This document shows, one piece after another, positions 35,912 through 44,874 of a stretch of DNA of 64,000 bases. The DNA comes from Nocardia abscessus NBRC 100374 (GTDB lineage: Bacteria; Actinomycetota; Actinomycetes; Mycobacteriales; Mycobacteriaceae), in assembly GCF_000308455.1 (NCBI RefSeq), contig NZ_BAFP01000032.1, positions 1 to 64,000 of the forward strand, written 5' to 3'. A model generated the notes under the pieces. The model was not told the DNA's origin. It worked only from the letters and a program-made list of their open reading frames with translations, and did not search any database. Positions within the stretch are counted from its first letter, which is position 1. Each line of letters begins with the position of its first letter. The translations under genes were made by a program, and so were the position numbers.

Positions 35912-36240
35912 CCGCGCAGGTGGGACAACTGTGGGAAGGCGTACGGGGAGAACGGCGAAGAGCCGCGGTGCATCAGGGTGGGACGGCCCCACATGTCGGG
36001 CGGGCCGGCGGGGCCGGTCGGCCCGGTGCCGTTCGCTGCCGCGGACAGCACGCACACCAGCGCGGCGAGCTCCTCGTCGGTGGGCGAGCCCTTCACGACA
36101 CGGAAGAACGGCTCAGCGGTGGCCTCGGCGGGTAGCGCGGCCGCGTTCGAGGTGGACGCACCGACCTCGTCCGCGATCGGGTCGACTGTGAGATCCAGTT
36201 CGACGGCGCTCAACACATCTTCTTCTGCCACGGTCGTCAC
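35908..36240 (-). CDS. accE5: Acyl-CoA carboxylase epsilon subunit
   Basis: A small 110-residue protein. Its middle, FFRVVKGSPTDEELAALV (about 45-62), is the conserved epsilon-subunit core that binds the carboxylase beta ring. The C-terminus has MWGRPTLMHRG and an aromatic end. The N-terminal 40 residues are acidic and probably disordered. It stimulates AccA3-AccD5 assembly in mycobacteria. It follows accD5 by 192 bases and is coupled to maf by a GTGA overlap. GTG start. Confidence 0.9.
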   Translation of the reverse strand: MTTVAEEDVLSAVELDLTVDPIADEVGASTSNAAALPAEATAEPFFRVVKGSPTDEELAALVCVLSAAANGTGPTGPAGPPDMWGRPTLMHRGSSPFSPYAFPQLSHLRG

Positions 36241-36432
36241 AGTGCCAGGTCCTCTCTTCGCCTCGATCAGGTGAACTGATCAGGCTGTTCCCGTTTTCCG
36301 ACAAGCTATGGATGAAGCGATCATCCTCGGATTCACTTGTTGCCTCTTCGCAACAAGGCGGTACACGCCAGGGTAAGTGGTACCGAGTCTGATGCCACCC
36401 TTTGTGCGCGGCCTATCGAGGGTATCGCTTGA

Positions 36433-38073
36433 TCACAGCGGGATGTTGCCGTGTTTCTTCGGCGGAAGGGTCACCATCTTGCGTTCGAGCAGTCGCAGCG
36501 CGGACACGATCTGGCCGCGGGTGTGCGACGGCGGGATCACCGCGTCCACGTAGCCGCGCTCGGCGGCGACGTACGGGTTCACGAGCGTGTCCTCGTACTC
36601 GTTCTGGAGCTCGAGCCGCAGCGCATCGACGTCTCCGCCCTCTTTGGCGGCCTGCTGCAGCTGCTTGCGGTAGACGAACCCGACGGCCCCGGAAGCGCCC
36701 ATGACGGCGATCTGGGCGGTCGGCCAGGCGAGGTTCACATCGGCGCCCATGTGCTTGGAACCCATGACGTCGTAGGCGCCGCCGTAGGCCTTGCGAGTGA
36801 TGATCGTGATTTTGCCCACAGTGGCCTCACCGTAGGCGTAGAGCAGCTTCGCGCCGCGCCGGATGATGCCGTTGTACTCCTGCCCGGTGCCGGGCAGGAA
36901 CCCGGGCACGTCGACCAGGGTGATGATCGGGACGTTGAACGCGTCGCAGGTGCGCACGAACCGCGCGGCCTTCTCCGAGGCGTCGATGTCCAGGCAGCCC
37001 GCGAACTGGGTGGGCTGATTGGCCACGATGCCGACGCTGCGCCCGTCGATCCGGCCGAAACCGACGATGATGTTCATCGCGCGCTCGGCCTGCACCTCGA
37101 GGAACTCGTCGTCATCCAGCAGGCGACGGATCACCTCGTGCATGTCGTAGGGCTGGTTCGGCGAGTCCGGAATGATCGAGTCCAGCTCGAGATCCTCGTC
37201 GGTGAGCGAGTCCTCGATCGCGCCCGGGATCGGGTCGGTGGCCGGGAACCGCGGCGCCTCGGCGCGGTTGTTGCTCGGCAGGTAGGACAGCAGATCCTTG
37301 ACGTAGTCCAGCGCGTCCTGCTCGCCGGAGGCGACGTAGTGCGCGACGCCGGACTTGGTCATGTGCGTGTGCGCGCCGCCCAGGTCCTCCATGGTGACGT
37401 CCTCACCGGTGACCGTCTTGATGACGTCCGGGCCGGTGACGAACATCTGGCTGGTGCCGTCGACCATCACGACGAAGTCGGTCAGCGCGGGGGAGTACAC
37501 GTGCCCACCGGCGGCCGGGCCCATGATCAGCGAGATCTGCGGGATCACGCCCGAGGCCTGGATGTTGCGGTGGAAGATCTCGCCGTAGAGACCGAGCGAG
37601 ACCACACCCTCCTGGATGCGCGCGCCCGCGCCCTCGTTGATGCCGATCAGCGGGCGGCCGGTCTTCAGGGCCAGGTCCATCACCTTGACGATCTTCTCGC
37701 CGTAGACCTCGCCGAGACTGCCACCGAACACCGTGACGTCCTGGCTGAAGATGCAGACGTCGCGGCCGTCGATGGTGCCGTAACCGGTCACCACGCCATC
37801 GCCGAGCGGACGGTTGTTCTCCAGTCCGAAGTTCACGCTGCGATGACGGGCCAGGGCGTCGAGCTCGACGAAGGAGCCCTCGTCCAGCAGGGCGAGGATG
37901 CGCTCGCGGGCGGTCATCTTGCCCTTCGCGTGCACCTTGTCGACCGCGGCCTCACCCATCGGGTGCTTGGCCTCTTCCAGCCGATTCCGCAGGTCAGCCA
38001 GCTTCCCGGCGGTGGTGTGGATATCGGGGGAGCCCGCCGGACCTGACGCGGGCTGCTGCTGGACACTCGTCAT
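36433..38073 (-). CDS. accD5: Propionyl/acyl-CoA carboxylase beta chain
   Basis: A 546-residue carboxyltransferase that moves CO2 from biotin on AccA3 to propionyl-CoA or a related acyl-CoA, giving methylmalonyl-CoA for branched and mycolic lipids. Typical features are [17 protein letters not shown] near 52-68, the oxyanion loop [17 protein letters not shown] and [14 protein letters not shown] in the N-lobe, and [23 protein letters not shown] in the C-lobe, broken here into shorter recognisable parts. It ends at [18 protein letters not shown], as in mycobacterial AccD5. It is divergent from the birA side and heads the accD5-accE5-maf group. Confidence 0.95.
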   Translation of the reverse strand: MTSVQQQPASGPAGSPDIHTTAGKLADLRNRLEEAKHPMGEAAVDKVHAKGKMTARERILALLDEGSFVELDALARHRSVNFGLENNRPLGDGVVTGYGTIDGRDVCIFSQDVTVFGGSLGEVYGEKIVKVMDLALKTGRPLIGINEGAGARIQEGVVSLGLYGEIFHRNIQASGVIPQISLIMGPAAGGHVYSPALTDFVVMVDGTSQMFVTGPDVIKTVTGEDVTMEDLGGAHTHMTKSGVAHYVASGEQDALDYVKDLLSYLPSNNRAEAPRFPATDPIPGAIEDSLTDEDLELDSIIPDSPNQPYDMHEVIRRLLDDDEFLEVQAERAMNIIVGFGRIDGRSVGIVANQPTQFAGCLDIDASEKAARFVRTCDAFNVPIITLVDVPGFLPGTGQEYNGIIRRGAKLLYAYGEATVGKITIITRKAYGGAYDVMGSKHMGADVNLAWPTAQIAVMGASGAVGFVYRKQLQQAAKEGGDVDALRLELQNEYEDTLVNPYVAAERGYVDAVIPPSHTRGQIVSALRLLERKMVTLPPKKHGNIPL

Positions 38074-38280
38074 GGCTTCGGAGTGTAACCAGTACCAGTG
38101 CGTCCTTACTAACCCAGACGGTGCTACCGACGAGTAGAAAAACCGCAGCTAGATCAGATTTCCCAGACAAACTTCCTGGTCGGTAGCAGGGCTGGGAAGG
38201 CGGAAAATGAGTATCGCTCGCCGGTGGGGCCCGGATAGCCTGGGGGCGACGGATTTCCGGGCTCAGGGGAGGAGCGCGTC

Positions 38281-38472
38281 ATGTGGGAATGGGGTAGAGC
38301 GTTCGCCGAATACGCCGCCGCCACGGCGTGGACGCAGACCACCGAAACGGCGCCGAAGTACGGCGATCCGGAGTACTGGGCCGAGACCGCCGAAGGCGAG
38401 CCGGAGGAGGGCGACGGCGCGGGCATGGCGGCACGCGACCCGATCGTCTCCGGGTACGACCTGGCCGGGTAG
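38281..38472 (+). CDS. Small acidic protein upstream of birA
   Basis: A 63-residue acidic, tryptophan- and tyrosine-bearing protein (MWEWGRAFAEYAAATAW at the start, PEYWAETAEGEPEEGDG in the middle). AGGGGAGGAG precedes the ATG by seven bases and third positions are strongly GC-biased, both supporting real translation. I do not recognise a family. It lies between divergent accD5 and birA, 28 bases ahead of birA, but birA appears to have its own promoter inside that gap. Confidence 0.6.
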   Translation: MWEWGRAFAEYAAATAWTQTTETAPKYGDPEYWAETAEGEPEEGDGAGMAARDPIVSGYDLAG

Positions 38473-38488
38473 TGCCGTCGACTGCGAG

Positions 38489-38494
38489 TAGCCT
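38489..38494 (+). promoter_or_regulatory. Candidate leaderless -10 box (TAGCCT) for birA
   Basis: TAGCCT ends six bases before the birA GTG, and no ribosome site lies between. Confidence 0.5.
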
Positions 38495-38500
38495 GCCGGT

Positions 38501-39307
38501 GTGCAGAGGCCACCGTTGGATGCAGAGCAGCTGCGGCGCAGCGCCGTCGAGACGCCCGAACTGTCGTTCTTCTCGCGGATCGACGTGGTCGAGTCGACCG
38601 GGTCCACCAACGCGGACCTGATCGCGCGGGCGGCCGATCCGGACGCCGACCACGTCGTTCTGCTGGCCGAGACCCAGGTGCAGGGCCGCGGCAGGCACGC
38701 CCGGACCTGGGTCAGCCCGGCCCGTGCTCAGCTCGCGATGTCGCTGCTGGTGCGGTTGCCCGGGATCGGCCCGGCCTCGCTCGCCTGGCTGGCGCTGCTG
38801 ACCGGCGTCGCCGTGGTCGACGCGCTGCGGACCACGGCCGGCGTGGCCGCGGAACTCAAATGGCCCAACGACGTGCTGATCGAGGGCCGTAAGGTCGCGG
38901 GCATCCTGGCCGAGGTCGCGGCCGGCGCGGGCGGCGGCGCGCCCGCCGTGGTGATCGGCCTCGGGCTCAACGTGAGTCTCACCGAAGCAGAACTGCCGGT
39001 GCCGCACGCCACCTCGCTGACCCTCGCCGGCGCGCGCCAGACCGATCGCACGGTGCTCGTGCGATCGCTGCTGACCGAGTTCGCGCGTCGCTTCACCGCC
39101 TGGCGTGACGCGGACTGGGCGATCGATGAACTGGCCGCCGCCTACCGTGAGCGGTGCGCCACGATCGGCACCGAGGTCCGCGCCGAGTTGCCCGGCGGCC
39201 GGGCACTGACCGGCGTCGCCGCGGACGTCGATGACTACGGCCGCCTGCTCATCGGTGGCGAAGCGGTGTCCGCGGGCGACGTCACTCATCTGCGCGCTCA
39301 GTACTGA
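38501..39307 (+). CDS. birA: Biotin-[acetyl-CoA-carboxylase] ligase
   Basis: A 268-residue monofunctional biotin protein ligase that makes biotinyl-AMP and transfers biotin to the carrier lysine of AccA3-type subunits. Visible are STGSTNADL (about 31), the biotin/ATP loop QGRGRHARTW (about 60-69), KWPNDVL (about 126) and the C-terminal SH3-like domain (VDDYGRLLIGGE). There is no N-terminal DNA-binding domain, so it is not a repressor. GTG start, apparently leaderless. Confidence 0.95.
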   Translation: MQRPPLDAEQLRRSAVETPELSFFSRIDVVESTGSTNADLIARAADPDADHVVLLAETQVQGRGRHARTWVSPARAQLAMSLLVRLPGIGPASLAWLALLTGVAVVDALRTTAGVAAELKWPNDVLIEGRKVAGILAEVAAGAGGGAPAVVIGLGLNVSLTEAELPVPHATSLTLAGARQTDRTVLVRSLLTEFARRFTAWRDADWAIDELAAAYRERCATIGTEVRAELPGGRALTGVAADVDDYGRLLIGGEAVSAGDVTHLRAQY

Positions 39308-39336
39308 GCGCGCGGACCCGCGCCAAGCGCGCGCTC
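39306..39336. terminator. Possible hairpin at the birA/desaturase convergence
   Basis: GAGCGCGC (39306-39313) pairs with GCGCGCTC (39329-39336) around a 15-base loop. It overlaps the birA stop and lies between convergent genes; no U-tract. Confidence 0.35.
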
Positions 39337-39410
39337 CCCGGATCGCCCCTCGGCCGGACAGCGCGCGTGTGGCTCCCCGGATCGCCCGTTGGCCGGACAG
39401 CGCGCGGTGT
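39333..39410. repeat. Two tandem imperfect 39-bp copies
   Basis: GCTCCCCGGATCGCCC followed by GGCCGGACAGCGCGCG occurs twice head to tail with period 39 and only a few differences, filling the gap between the convergent birA and desaturase stops. A local duplication; function unknown. Confidence 0.75.
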
Positions 39411-39413
39411 GGC

Positions 39414-40367
39414 TCAGGTGTACCGGCCGGTGCCGCGCGTGGCCTCGCGGGCGAGCGAGCGGTCGCGCTGCTCTTCGAACTTGATCACGTCCTTGGCCAG
39501 CTTGTCCACGAACTCGCCCAGTTCCTCGCGCGCTTGCTCACCGCGCGGCCCGAGATCGGTGCGGTCGAAGACATTCCACTGTTTGAGGACCGGCTGGACG
39601 ACCTCCTCCAGGTGCTGGCGCAGATCGTAGATGCCGTGCTTGGCCATCAGCACCCCGTAGCGGCGGAAGTTGGGCATCCCGGCGCCGGGCATCAGGAAGT
39701 TCGTCAGGATCCTGGTGATCGCGGGCAGCGCCTGGTCGGGCACCAGATCCAGCGCCGCGCCGCACAGGTTGCGATAGAAGATCATGTGCAGGTTCTCGTC
39801 GGCGGCGATGCGCTGCAGCATGCGATCGGCGACGGCGTCGTTGCACGCCTTGCCGGTATTCCGGTGCGACACACGGGTGGCGAGTTCCTGGAAGGTGACG
39901 TAGGCGACGCTTGTCAGGAATCCGCCCCAGCCGTCCGGCGACTGGACGCCGTTGGCCATGTGGATCATCCTGGCTTCTTCCAGGGCGACCGGATCGACGG
40001 CTCGGGTGACCACCAGGTAATCCCGCATGGCGATGCCGTGGCGGTTCTCCTCCGCGGTCCAGCGGTCCACCCAGACGCCCCACGGGCCGTCCTCGGAGAA
40101 GTTCTGCGCGATCTCCCGGTGGTAGGAGGGCAGGTTGTCCTCGGTGAGCAGATTGGTGATCATGGCGACCCGGGCGACCTCGCTGAGCTTCGATTGCTCC
40201 AGCGCCCAGTCCATGCCGCCAAGGGCGGCGAAATTGCGGCCCTGGCTCCACGGAACGTAATCGTGCGGATTCCAGTCCTTCGCCATGGAAAGGTGCCGAT
40301 TCAGATTCTGCTCGGCGACCGGTTCGAGTTCGGTCAGGATTTGCAGCGGGGTCAGGTCCTTGGTCAC
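39414..40367 (-). CDS. Acyl-ACP (stearoyl-ACP type) desaturase
   Basis: A 317-residue soluble di-iron desaturase of the FA_desaturase_2 family (DesA-like), which introduces a double bond in an acyl-ACP using ferredoxin electrons. Iron ligand motifs are visible: an early helix glutamate in LLTEDNLPSYH, EENRHG (about 110) and DENLHM (about 200). The GTG start is supported by GGAGGAACGC just upstream; a longer in-frame ATG 81 bases earlier is less likely. In mycobacteria such enzymes serve mycolic acid synthesis, fitting the nearby accD5/accE5 genes. It is monocistronic and convergent with birA. Confidence 0.92.
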   Translation of the reverse strand: MTKDLTPLQILTELEPVAEQNLNRHLSMAKDWNPHDYVPWSQGRNFAALGGMDWALEQSKLSEVARVAMITNLLTEDNLPSYHREIAQNFSEDGPWGVWVDRWTAEENRHGIAMRDYLVVTRAVDPVALEEARMIHMANGVQSPDGWGGFLTSVAYVTFQELATRVSHRNTGKACNDAVADRMLQRIAADENLHMIFYRNLCGAALDLVPDQALPAITRILTNFLMPGAGMPNFRRYGVLMAKHGIYDLRQHLEEVVQPVLKQWNVFDRTDLGPRGEQAREELGEFVDKLAKDVIKFEEQRDRSLAREATRGTGRYT

Positions 40368-40513
40368 GCGTTCCTCCACGGTCGGAATCGGTGATGATGG
40401 TGATCCGGGCGTTGCGCGGTACAGAGAGCCACTGCGCGGAATCGTCACACGCAGGCTGCTGATTGTGCAGTATGACGCGCTGCGGTGTCAGCCGATCCGG
40501 GATCTTCACGCGG

Positions 40514-40519
40514 TAGGGT
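40514..40519 (+). promoter_or_regulatory. Candidate leaderless -10 box (TAGGGT)
   Basis: TAGGGT ends seven bases before the ATG of the PH-domain gene. Confidence 0.45.
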
Positions 40520-40526
40520 TTTCGGC

Positions 40527-41072
40527 ATGGGTTACCCGGAGGATGTGCTGGCGCCCGACGAACAGTTGCTGCTGCATCGCCATCCGCATTGGAAAATGCT
40601 TTTCTGGCCGATCGTGACGCTCATCGTCGCCACGGCGCTGGCCGGTTTCGCAGGGGGGCTCGCCTCACAGAAGGCCGAGGGCACCACACGCTCGGTGCTG
40701 CTGCTCACGGTGCTCGTGGTGTATGTGGCGATTCTGCTATGGCGTTGTCTCGCACCGGTTGTCAGCTGGAAGTCGACGCATTTCATCGTCACCGACCGGC
40801 GAGTGCTGGTGCGCCAGGGCGTGATCACCCACAGCGGCATCGACATCCCGATGAGCCGGGTCTCCAGCGTGCAGTTCCGGCACGGGCTGTTCGACCGGTT
40901 GCTCGGCACCGGCACGCTGGTCATCGAGTCGTCCTCCTCGGAGCCGCTGGAGTACGACGACATCCCGGCCGTCCAGCAGGTGCACGCGCTGCTGTACCAC
41001 CAGGTGTTCGAGGTGGAGCGCCACCGGGACGGCCGGGACGAGCGCTGGGACGACCGTCGCAGCTACCGGTGA
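40527..41072 (+). CDS. Membrane protein with bacterial PH domain
   Basis: A 181-residue protein: N-terminal HRHPHWKMLFWP, two adjacent membrane segments (about 23-45 and 55-75), then a bacterial PH (bPH2) domain with the family pattern FIVTDRRVLVRQGVITHSG and IPMSRVSSVQFRHG. The end is charged and probably cytoplasmic. It corresponds in position and opening sequence to Rv3278c, of unknown function. The ATG for MGYPED was chosen because of the TAGGGT box before it and the mycobacterial counterpart's start. Confidence 0.87.
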   Translation: MGYPEDVLAPDEQLLLHRHPHWKMLFWPIVTLIVATALAGFAGGLASQKAEGTTRSVLLLTVLVVYVAILLWRCLAPVVSWKSTHFIVTDRRVLVRQGVITHSGIDIPMSRVSSVQFRHGLFDRLLGTGTLVIESSSSEPLEYDDIPAVQQVHALLYHQVFEVERHRDGRDERWDDRRSYR

Positions 41073-41077
41073 GCCCG

Positions 41078-41083
41078 TAACCT
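41078..41083 (+). promoter_or_regulatory. Candidate leaderless -10 box (TAACCT)
   Basis: TAACCT ends six bases before the response-regulator ATG, overlapping the 17-base gap after the PH-domain gene. Confidence 0.45.
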
Positions 41084-41089
41084 GGGCCT

Positions 41090-41767
41090 ATGACCGCTGT
41101 ACTGCTGGCCGAGGACGACGAGGCCATCGCCGCCCCGCTGTCGCGCGCGCTCGGCCGCGAGGGTTACTCGGTGACCGTCGAGAGTTTCGGCCCCGCCGTG
41201 CTGCAGCGGGCTCTGGAAGGCGGCCACGACCTGCTGATCCTCGATCTCGGCCTGCCCGGCATGGACGGGTTGGAGGTCTGCCGTCAGGTGCGCGCCCGCG
41301 GGGCCGACCTGGCCGTGCTGATGCTCACCGCGCGCACCGACGAGGTGGACTTCGTGGTGGGGCTGGACGCGGGCGCCGACGACTACGTCGGCAAGCCGTT
41401 CCGGCTCGCCGAGTTGCTCGCCCGGGTGCGAGCGCTGTTGCGGCGCAGCGGAATCGGCGACGATACGGTCGAGGTGGGCGGTATCCGTCTGGAACCCGCC
41501 GCGCGCCGGGTGCTGGTCAACGGGGTCGAAATCGGTTTGGCCAACAAGGAATACGAGCTGCTCAAGGTGCTGATCGACCGGGCGGGCCAGGTGGTGGCGC
41601 GCGAGACCATCCTGCGCGAGGTCTGGGGCGACGCGGAGTTGCGCGGCTCCAAGACCTTGGACATGCACATGTCCTGGCTGCGCCGCAAGATCGGCGACGA
41701 GGGGCCCATGGCGGAACGCCGCATCGTCACCGTTCGCGGTGTCGGATTCCGGCTGAACACCGACTGA
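41090..41767 (+). CDS. OmpR-family response regulator
   Basis: A 225-residue regulator: receiver domain with acidic pair EDDE (about 8-11), phospho-acceptor aspartate in LLILDLGLPGMDG (about 53), and lysine in VGKPFRLAEL (about 103). A C-terminal winged helix follows, with LANKEYELLKVLIDRAG and the recognition region SKTLDMHMSWLRRKIG. The stop is separated by one base from the GTG of the histidine kinase, so the two are an operon. I do not recognise the specific system. It is inserted between the PH-domain gene and the GtrA gene, which are adjacent in M. tuberculosis as I recall. Confidence 0.93.
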   Translation: MTAVLLAEDDEAIAAPLSRALGREGYSVTVESFGPAVLQRALEGGHDLLILDLGLPGMDGLEVCRQVRARGADLAVLMLTARTDEVDFVVGLDAGADDYVGKPFRLAELLARVRALLRRSGIGDDTVEVGGIRLEPAARRVLVNGVEIGLANKEYELLKVLIDRAGQVVARETILREVWGDAELRGSKTLDMHMSWLRRKIGDEGPMAERRIVTVRGVGFRLNTD

Positions 41768-41768
41768 C

Positions 41769-43073
41769 GTGCGCCGCCGCATCCTGCGTTCGATGCTCAC
41801 CGTGCTGACTCTCACCACGGTGGTGCTCGGTGTGCCGCTGATCTACACGGCGTGGTTGTGGGTGGAGGACATCACGCGAAACGACTTGCAGAACCGGCTG
41901 GATCGCATCGCCGCGGAGATCATCGCTCAGGAGCGCGACGGCATGGTGTCCGGCGAGCTGGACATCCGTTCGGTGGCGCCGCTGGTGCCCGAGAACGGCA
42001 GGCTCACCATTGTCTATCCGTCGCGGACCGACAACGCCTCGCGCCGCGACATCGGGGTGGGCGAGGTAGCGGACCCGCTGATCGAGTCGCTGTCGATGGG
42101 CACGTCGGGGTCGCTGCGCCTGGAGGTGCCCGCGGCCCCGATGCACGCCATGCAGCGCCAGGCGGTCGCGGTGGTCGCGCTGGCGGTGCTCGCCTCGCTC
42201 GGCGCGGCGGTCTCGGTCGCGGTGGTCACCGCGCGGCGGGTGGCCGACCCGCTGCGGGACGTGGCGGCGCGCGCGGCGCGGCTGGCGATGGGTGACTTCC
42301 GGCCCGACCCGCGCAGGCACGGCATCGCGGAGCTGGACCGTGTCTCCGACGTGCTCGACTCCGCGACCGTGGAGATCGCCGGACGGTTGCAGCGCGAACA
42401 CGCCCTGGTGGCGGACGTCTCACATCAGTTGCGCAGCAGGCTGACCGCCGTGCGGCTGCGGCTGGACGAGCTGTCCGCGCACGCCGATCCGGAGGTGGTG
42501 CACGAGGCCGAGGAGGCGATGGCCCAGGTCGACCGGCTCACCGACGCGATCGACGACCTGGTCCGCGCCTCCCGCGACGAAGACGCGGCCGATCGCGATC
42601 CGGTGCCGGTGATGGCCGAGCTGCGCGGTGTGGTCGCCGAATGGACCCACCCGTTCACCGAGGCGGGCCGGACGCTCACCCTCACCGGTGACGAGTCGCT
42701 GCGCGCCCCGATCACGGGGTCGCGATTGCGCGAGGCGGTCGCGGTGCTGGTGGACAACGCCCTCATGCACGGCGGCGGGACCTGCACGGTGTCGGTGCGC
42801 ACGGTGCGGCCGGGGGTCGGCCGCGAGCCGCTGGTGTGCGTGGAGGTGGCCGACGAAGGCCACGGGGTGCGCGACGAATTGGCGCCGCACATCTTCGATC
42901 GGGGCTTCTCCGCGGGCGGTTCCACCGGCGTGGGGCTGGCGCTGGCGCGGGCACTCGTGGAGGCGGACGGCGGGCGGCTGGAATTGCAGCGGCGCAGGCC
43001 CGCGCTGTTCGCGGTGTTCCTCGGGTCCTCGAAGGTCCGGCCGGCCAACTCGGGGGCGCCCGAGCCGCGGTGA
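41769..43073 (+). CDS. Sensor histidine kinase
   Basis: A 434-residue partner of the preceding regulator. First membrane segment about 8-28, an extracytoplasmic domain of roughly 110 residues, second membrane segment about 136-158, then a HAMP region (RRVADPLRDVAARAARLAMGDF). The phospho-histidine is in LVADVSHQLRSRLTAVRLRLD (about 219). ATP-binding boxes include VLVDNALMHGGGT (N box), VEVADEGHGV (G1) and GFSAGGSTGVGLALARALV (G2). The sensor region shows no recognisable ligand motif. GTG start one base after the regulator's stop. Confidence 0.93.
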   Translation: MRRRILRSMLTVLTLTTVVLGVPLIYTAWLWVEDITRNDLQNRLDRIAAEIIAQERDGMVSGELDIRSVAPLVPENGRLTIVYPSRTDNASRRDIGVGEVADPLIESLSMGTSGSLRLEVPAAPMHAMQRQAVAVVALAVLASLGAAVSVAVVTARRVADPLRDVAARAARLAMGDFRPDPRRHGIAELDRVSDVLDSATVEIAGRLQREHALVADVSHQLRSRLTAVRLRLDELSAHADPEVVHEAEEAMAQVDRLTDAIDDLVRASRDEDAADRDPVPVMAELRGVVAEWTHPFTEAGRTLTLTGDESLRAPITGSRLREAVAVLVDNALMHGGGTCTVSVRTVRPGVGREPLVCVEVADEGHGVRDELAPHIFDRGFSAGGSTGVGLALARALVEADGGRLELQRRRPALFAVFLGSSKVRPANSGAPEPR

Positions 43074-43074
43074 G

Positions 43075-43614
43075 TCAGTTGCGGCCGAGTTCCTCTTCCA
43101 CGAGATCCACGAATTCGGCTTCCAGTTCGCTCATTTCGTCCGGGAAGACCCAGCGGCGCATCGCCCAGAAACGGAACGCCATCTGCAGCAGATTGCCGAT
43201 GACGAACGCGCTGATGAAGTCGGCGATGTTCTCGACCGTGAAGCTCACGTTGGGCTGGCGCAGGTCGAAGACGTAGCTGGAAATCCACAGCGGCGTGAAG
43301 GCCAGCACGACGCCGACACCGCTGACGCCGAAGAAAAGCAGCGCCTCGTGATGACGTTCCCGCCCGCCGCGATTCTTGAACGACCATTCCCGGTTCAGGA
43401 TGTAGGACGCGATGACCGCGATGACGCCGGAGATGATCTTGGCCGTCACCGGTTTCTCCGCGAGCACCGTCCACTTCAGTGCGTAGAAGATGCCGCTGTC
43501 GATCACGAACGTGGTCGCGCCGACGATCGCGAACTTGATCAGTTCCCGGTGCCGGTACGCGATATCCTGCAGCGGCTTGGGGAGGACGCTGACCACGTCG
43601 TCGACGAATGACAC
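43075..43614 (-). CDS. GtrA-family membrane protein
   Basis: A 179-residue protein with four hydrophobic segments typical of GtrA (KFAIVGATTFVIDSGIFYAL at the start of the fold, then AKIISGVIAVIASYILNREW). GtrA proteins are thought to move lipid-linked sugars across the membrane. The C-terminus is acidic. It corresponds to Rv3277 beside purK. The GTG start lies eight bases after TACACT. It is convergent with the kinase gene with one base between the stops, and divergent from purK. Confidence 0.88.
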   Translation of the reverse strand: MSFVDDVVSVLPKPLQDIAYRHRELIKFAIVGATTFVIDSGIFYALKWTVLAEKPVTAKIISGVIAVIASYILNREWSFKNRGGRERHHEALLFFGVSGVGVVLAFTPLWISSYVFDLRQPNVSFTVENIADFISAFVIGNLLQMAFRFWAMRRWVFPDEMSELEAEFVDLVEEELGRN

Positions 43615-43622
43615 AAGACCGG

Positions 43623-43628
43623 AGTGTA
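43623..43628 (-). promoter_or_regulatory. Candidate leaderless -10 box (TACACT)
   Basis: On the minus strand TACACT ends eight bases before the GtrA GTG. Confidence 0.4.
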
Positions 43629-43671
43629 CCGGTACCGATCATTCCCGCCGGACATGACAATATTGTCCGAC

Positions 43672-44874
43672 GTGAGCGCACGTTCCTTCGATCCATCCGC
43701 CATGCCCACCGTGACCATGATCGGTGGCGGTCAATTGGCGCGCATGACCCACCAGGCGGCGATCGCGCTGGGCCAGCGGCTGCGCGTGCTCGCCGAGAAC
43801 CCCGAGGACCCGGCCGCCCAGGTGAGCCCGGAGGTGGTGCTCGGCAGCCACACCGACCTGACCGCCCTGCGCAAGGCTGCGGTCGGTTCGCACGCGCTGA
43901 CCTTCGACCACGAGCACGTGCCGACCGAGCACTTGGCGGCGCTGGTCGCGGAGGGCGTGAATGTGCAGCCGCCGCCGCAAGCGCTGGTCTACGCGCAGGA
44001 CAAGCTGGCGATGCGCACCAAACTGAGCGCGCTCGGGCTGCCCGTGCCCGCGTTCACGCCGGTGACCTCGGTCGACGACGCGGTGCGGTTCGGCGAGGAG
44101 CACGGCTGGCGGATCGTGCTGAAGGCGGTGCGCGGCGGCTACGACGGGCGTGGCGTGTGGATGCCCGAGGCCGCCGAGGCCGCCGCGGCGATCGTCACCG
44201 ACCAGCTCGCGCACGGCGTCCAGTTGCTCGCCGAGGCGAAGATCGACCTGAAGCGAGAGCTGTCGGCCATGGTGGCCCGTTCACCGTTCGGGCAGGCGGC
44301 GACCTGGCCGGTGGTGGAGACCGTGCAGCGCAAGGGACAGTGCGCCGTGGTGATCGCCCCCGCGCCCGACCTGCCGGAGGACACGGCCGCCGCGGCGGAG
44401 ACCATGGCGTTGAATCTCGCCGGTGCACTCGGTGTGGTCGGCGTCATGGCGGTGGAGCTGTTCGAGACCGTCGACGGGAAGCTGCTGGTGAACGAGCTGG
44501 CGATGCGCCCGCACAACTCCGGCCACTGGGGGATGGACGGCGCTCGCACCGGCCAGTTCGAACAGCATCTGCGCGCGGTGCTCGACTATCCGCTGGGCGA
44601 CACCACGCCGCTGGCGCCGGTCACCGTGATGGCGAACATCCTCGGCGCGCCGCAGGCTCCGGCGATGTCGATGGACGAGCGGCTGCACCACCTGTTCGCC
44701 CGGATTCCCGAGGTGAAGGTGCACCTGTACGGCAAGGGCGAGCGTCCCGACCGCAAGATCGGGCACGTCAACATCCTCGGCGACGACGTGGCCGAGGTAC
44801 GGGAGAAGGCCGAGCGTGCGGCGCACTGGATGTCGCACGCGGTATGGACCGATGGATGGGATCCGCATGAGTGA
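43672..44874 (+). CDS. purK: 5-(carboxyamino)imidazole ribonucleotide synthase
   Basis: ATP-grasp enzyme that converts AIR, ATP and bicarbonate to N5-CAIR in purine synthesis. Visible features: [20 protein letters not shown] at the N-terminus, [12 protein letters not shown], the ATP-grasp loop [14 protein letters not shown], and [13 protein letters not shown] with the metal-binding asparagine and histidine. About 400 residues, normal. I chose the GTG five bases after TATTGT; an ATG 18 bases upstream is also possible. Its stop overlaps the purE start by eight bases (ATGAGTGA), so the two are translationally coupled. Confidence 0.94.
   Translation: MSARSFDPSAMPTVTMIGGGQLARMTHQAAIALGQRLRVLAENPEDPAAQVSPEVVLGSHTDLTALRKAAVGSHALTFDHEHVPTEHLAALVAEGVNVQPPPQALVYAQDKLAMRTKLSALGLPVPAFTPVTSVDDAVRFGEEHGWRIVLKAVRGGYDGRGVWMPEAAEAAAAIVTDQLAHGVQLLAEAKIDLKRELSAMVARSPFGQAATWPVVETVQRKGQCAVVIAPAPDLPEDTAAAAETMALNLAGALGVVGVMAVELFETVDGKLLVNELAMRPHNSGHWGMDGARTGQFEQHLRAVLDYPLGDTTPLAPVTVMANILGAPQAPAMSMDERLHHLFARIPEVKVHLYGKGERPDRKIGHVNILGDDVAEVREKAERAAHWMSHAVWTDGWDPHE

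Noticed and set aside
38207-38491. 94-residue plus-strand frame overlapping the small acidic protein
   Set aside because: Its translation is Arg/Pro/Ser-rich and lacks a ribosome site, whereas the overlapping 63-codon frame has both a site and GC-biased third positions.
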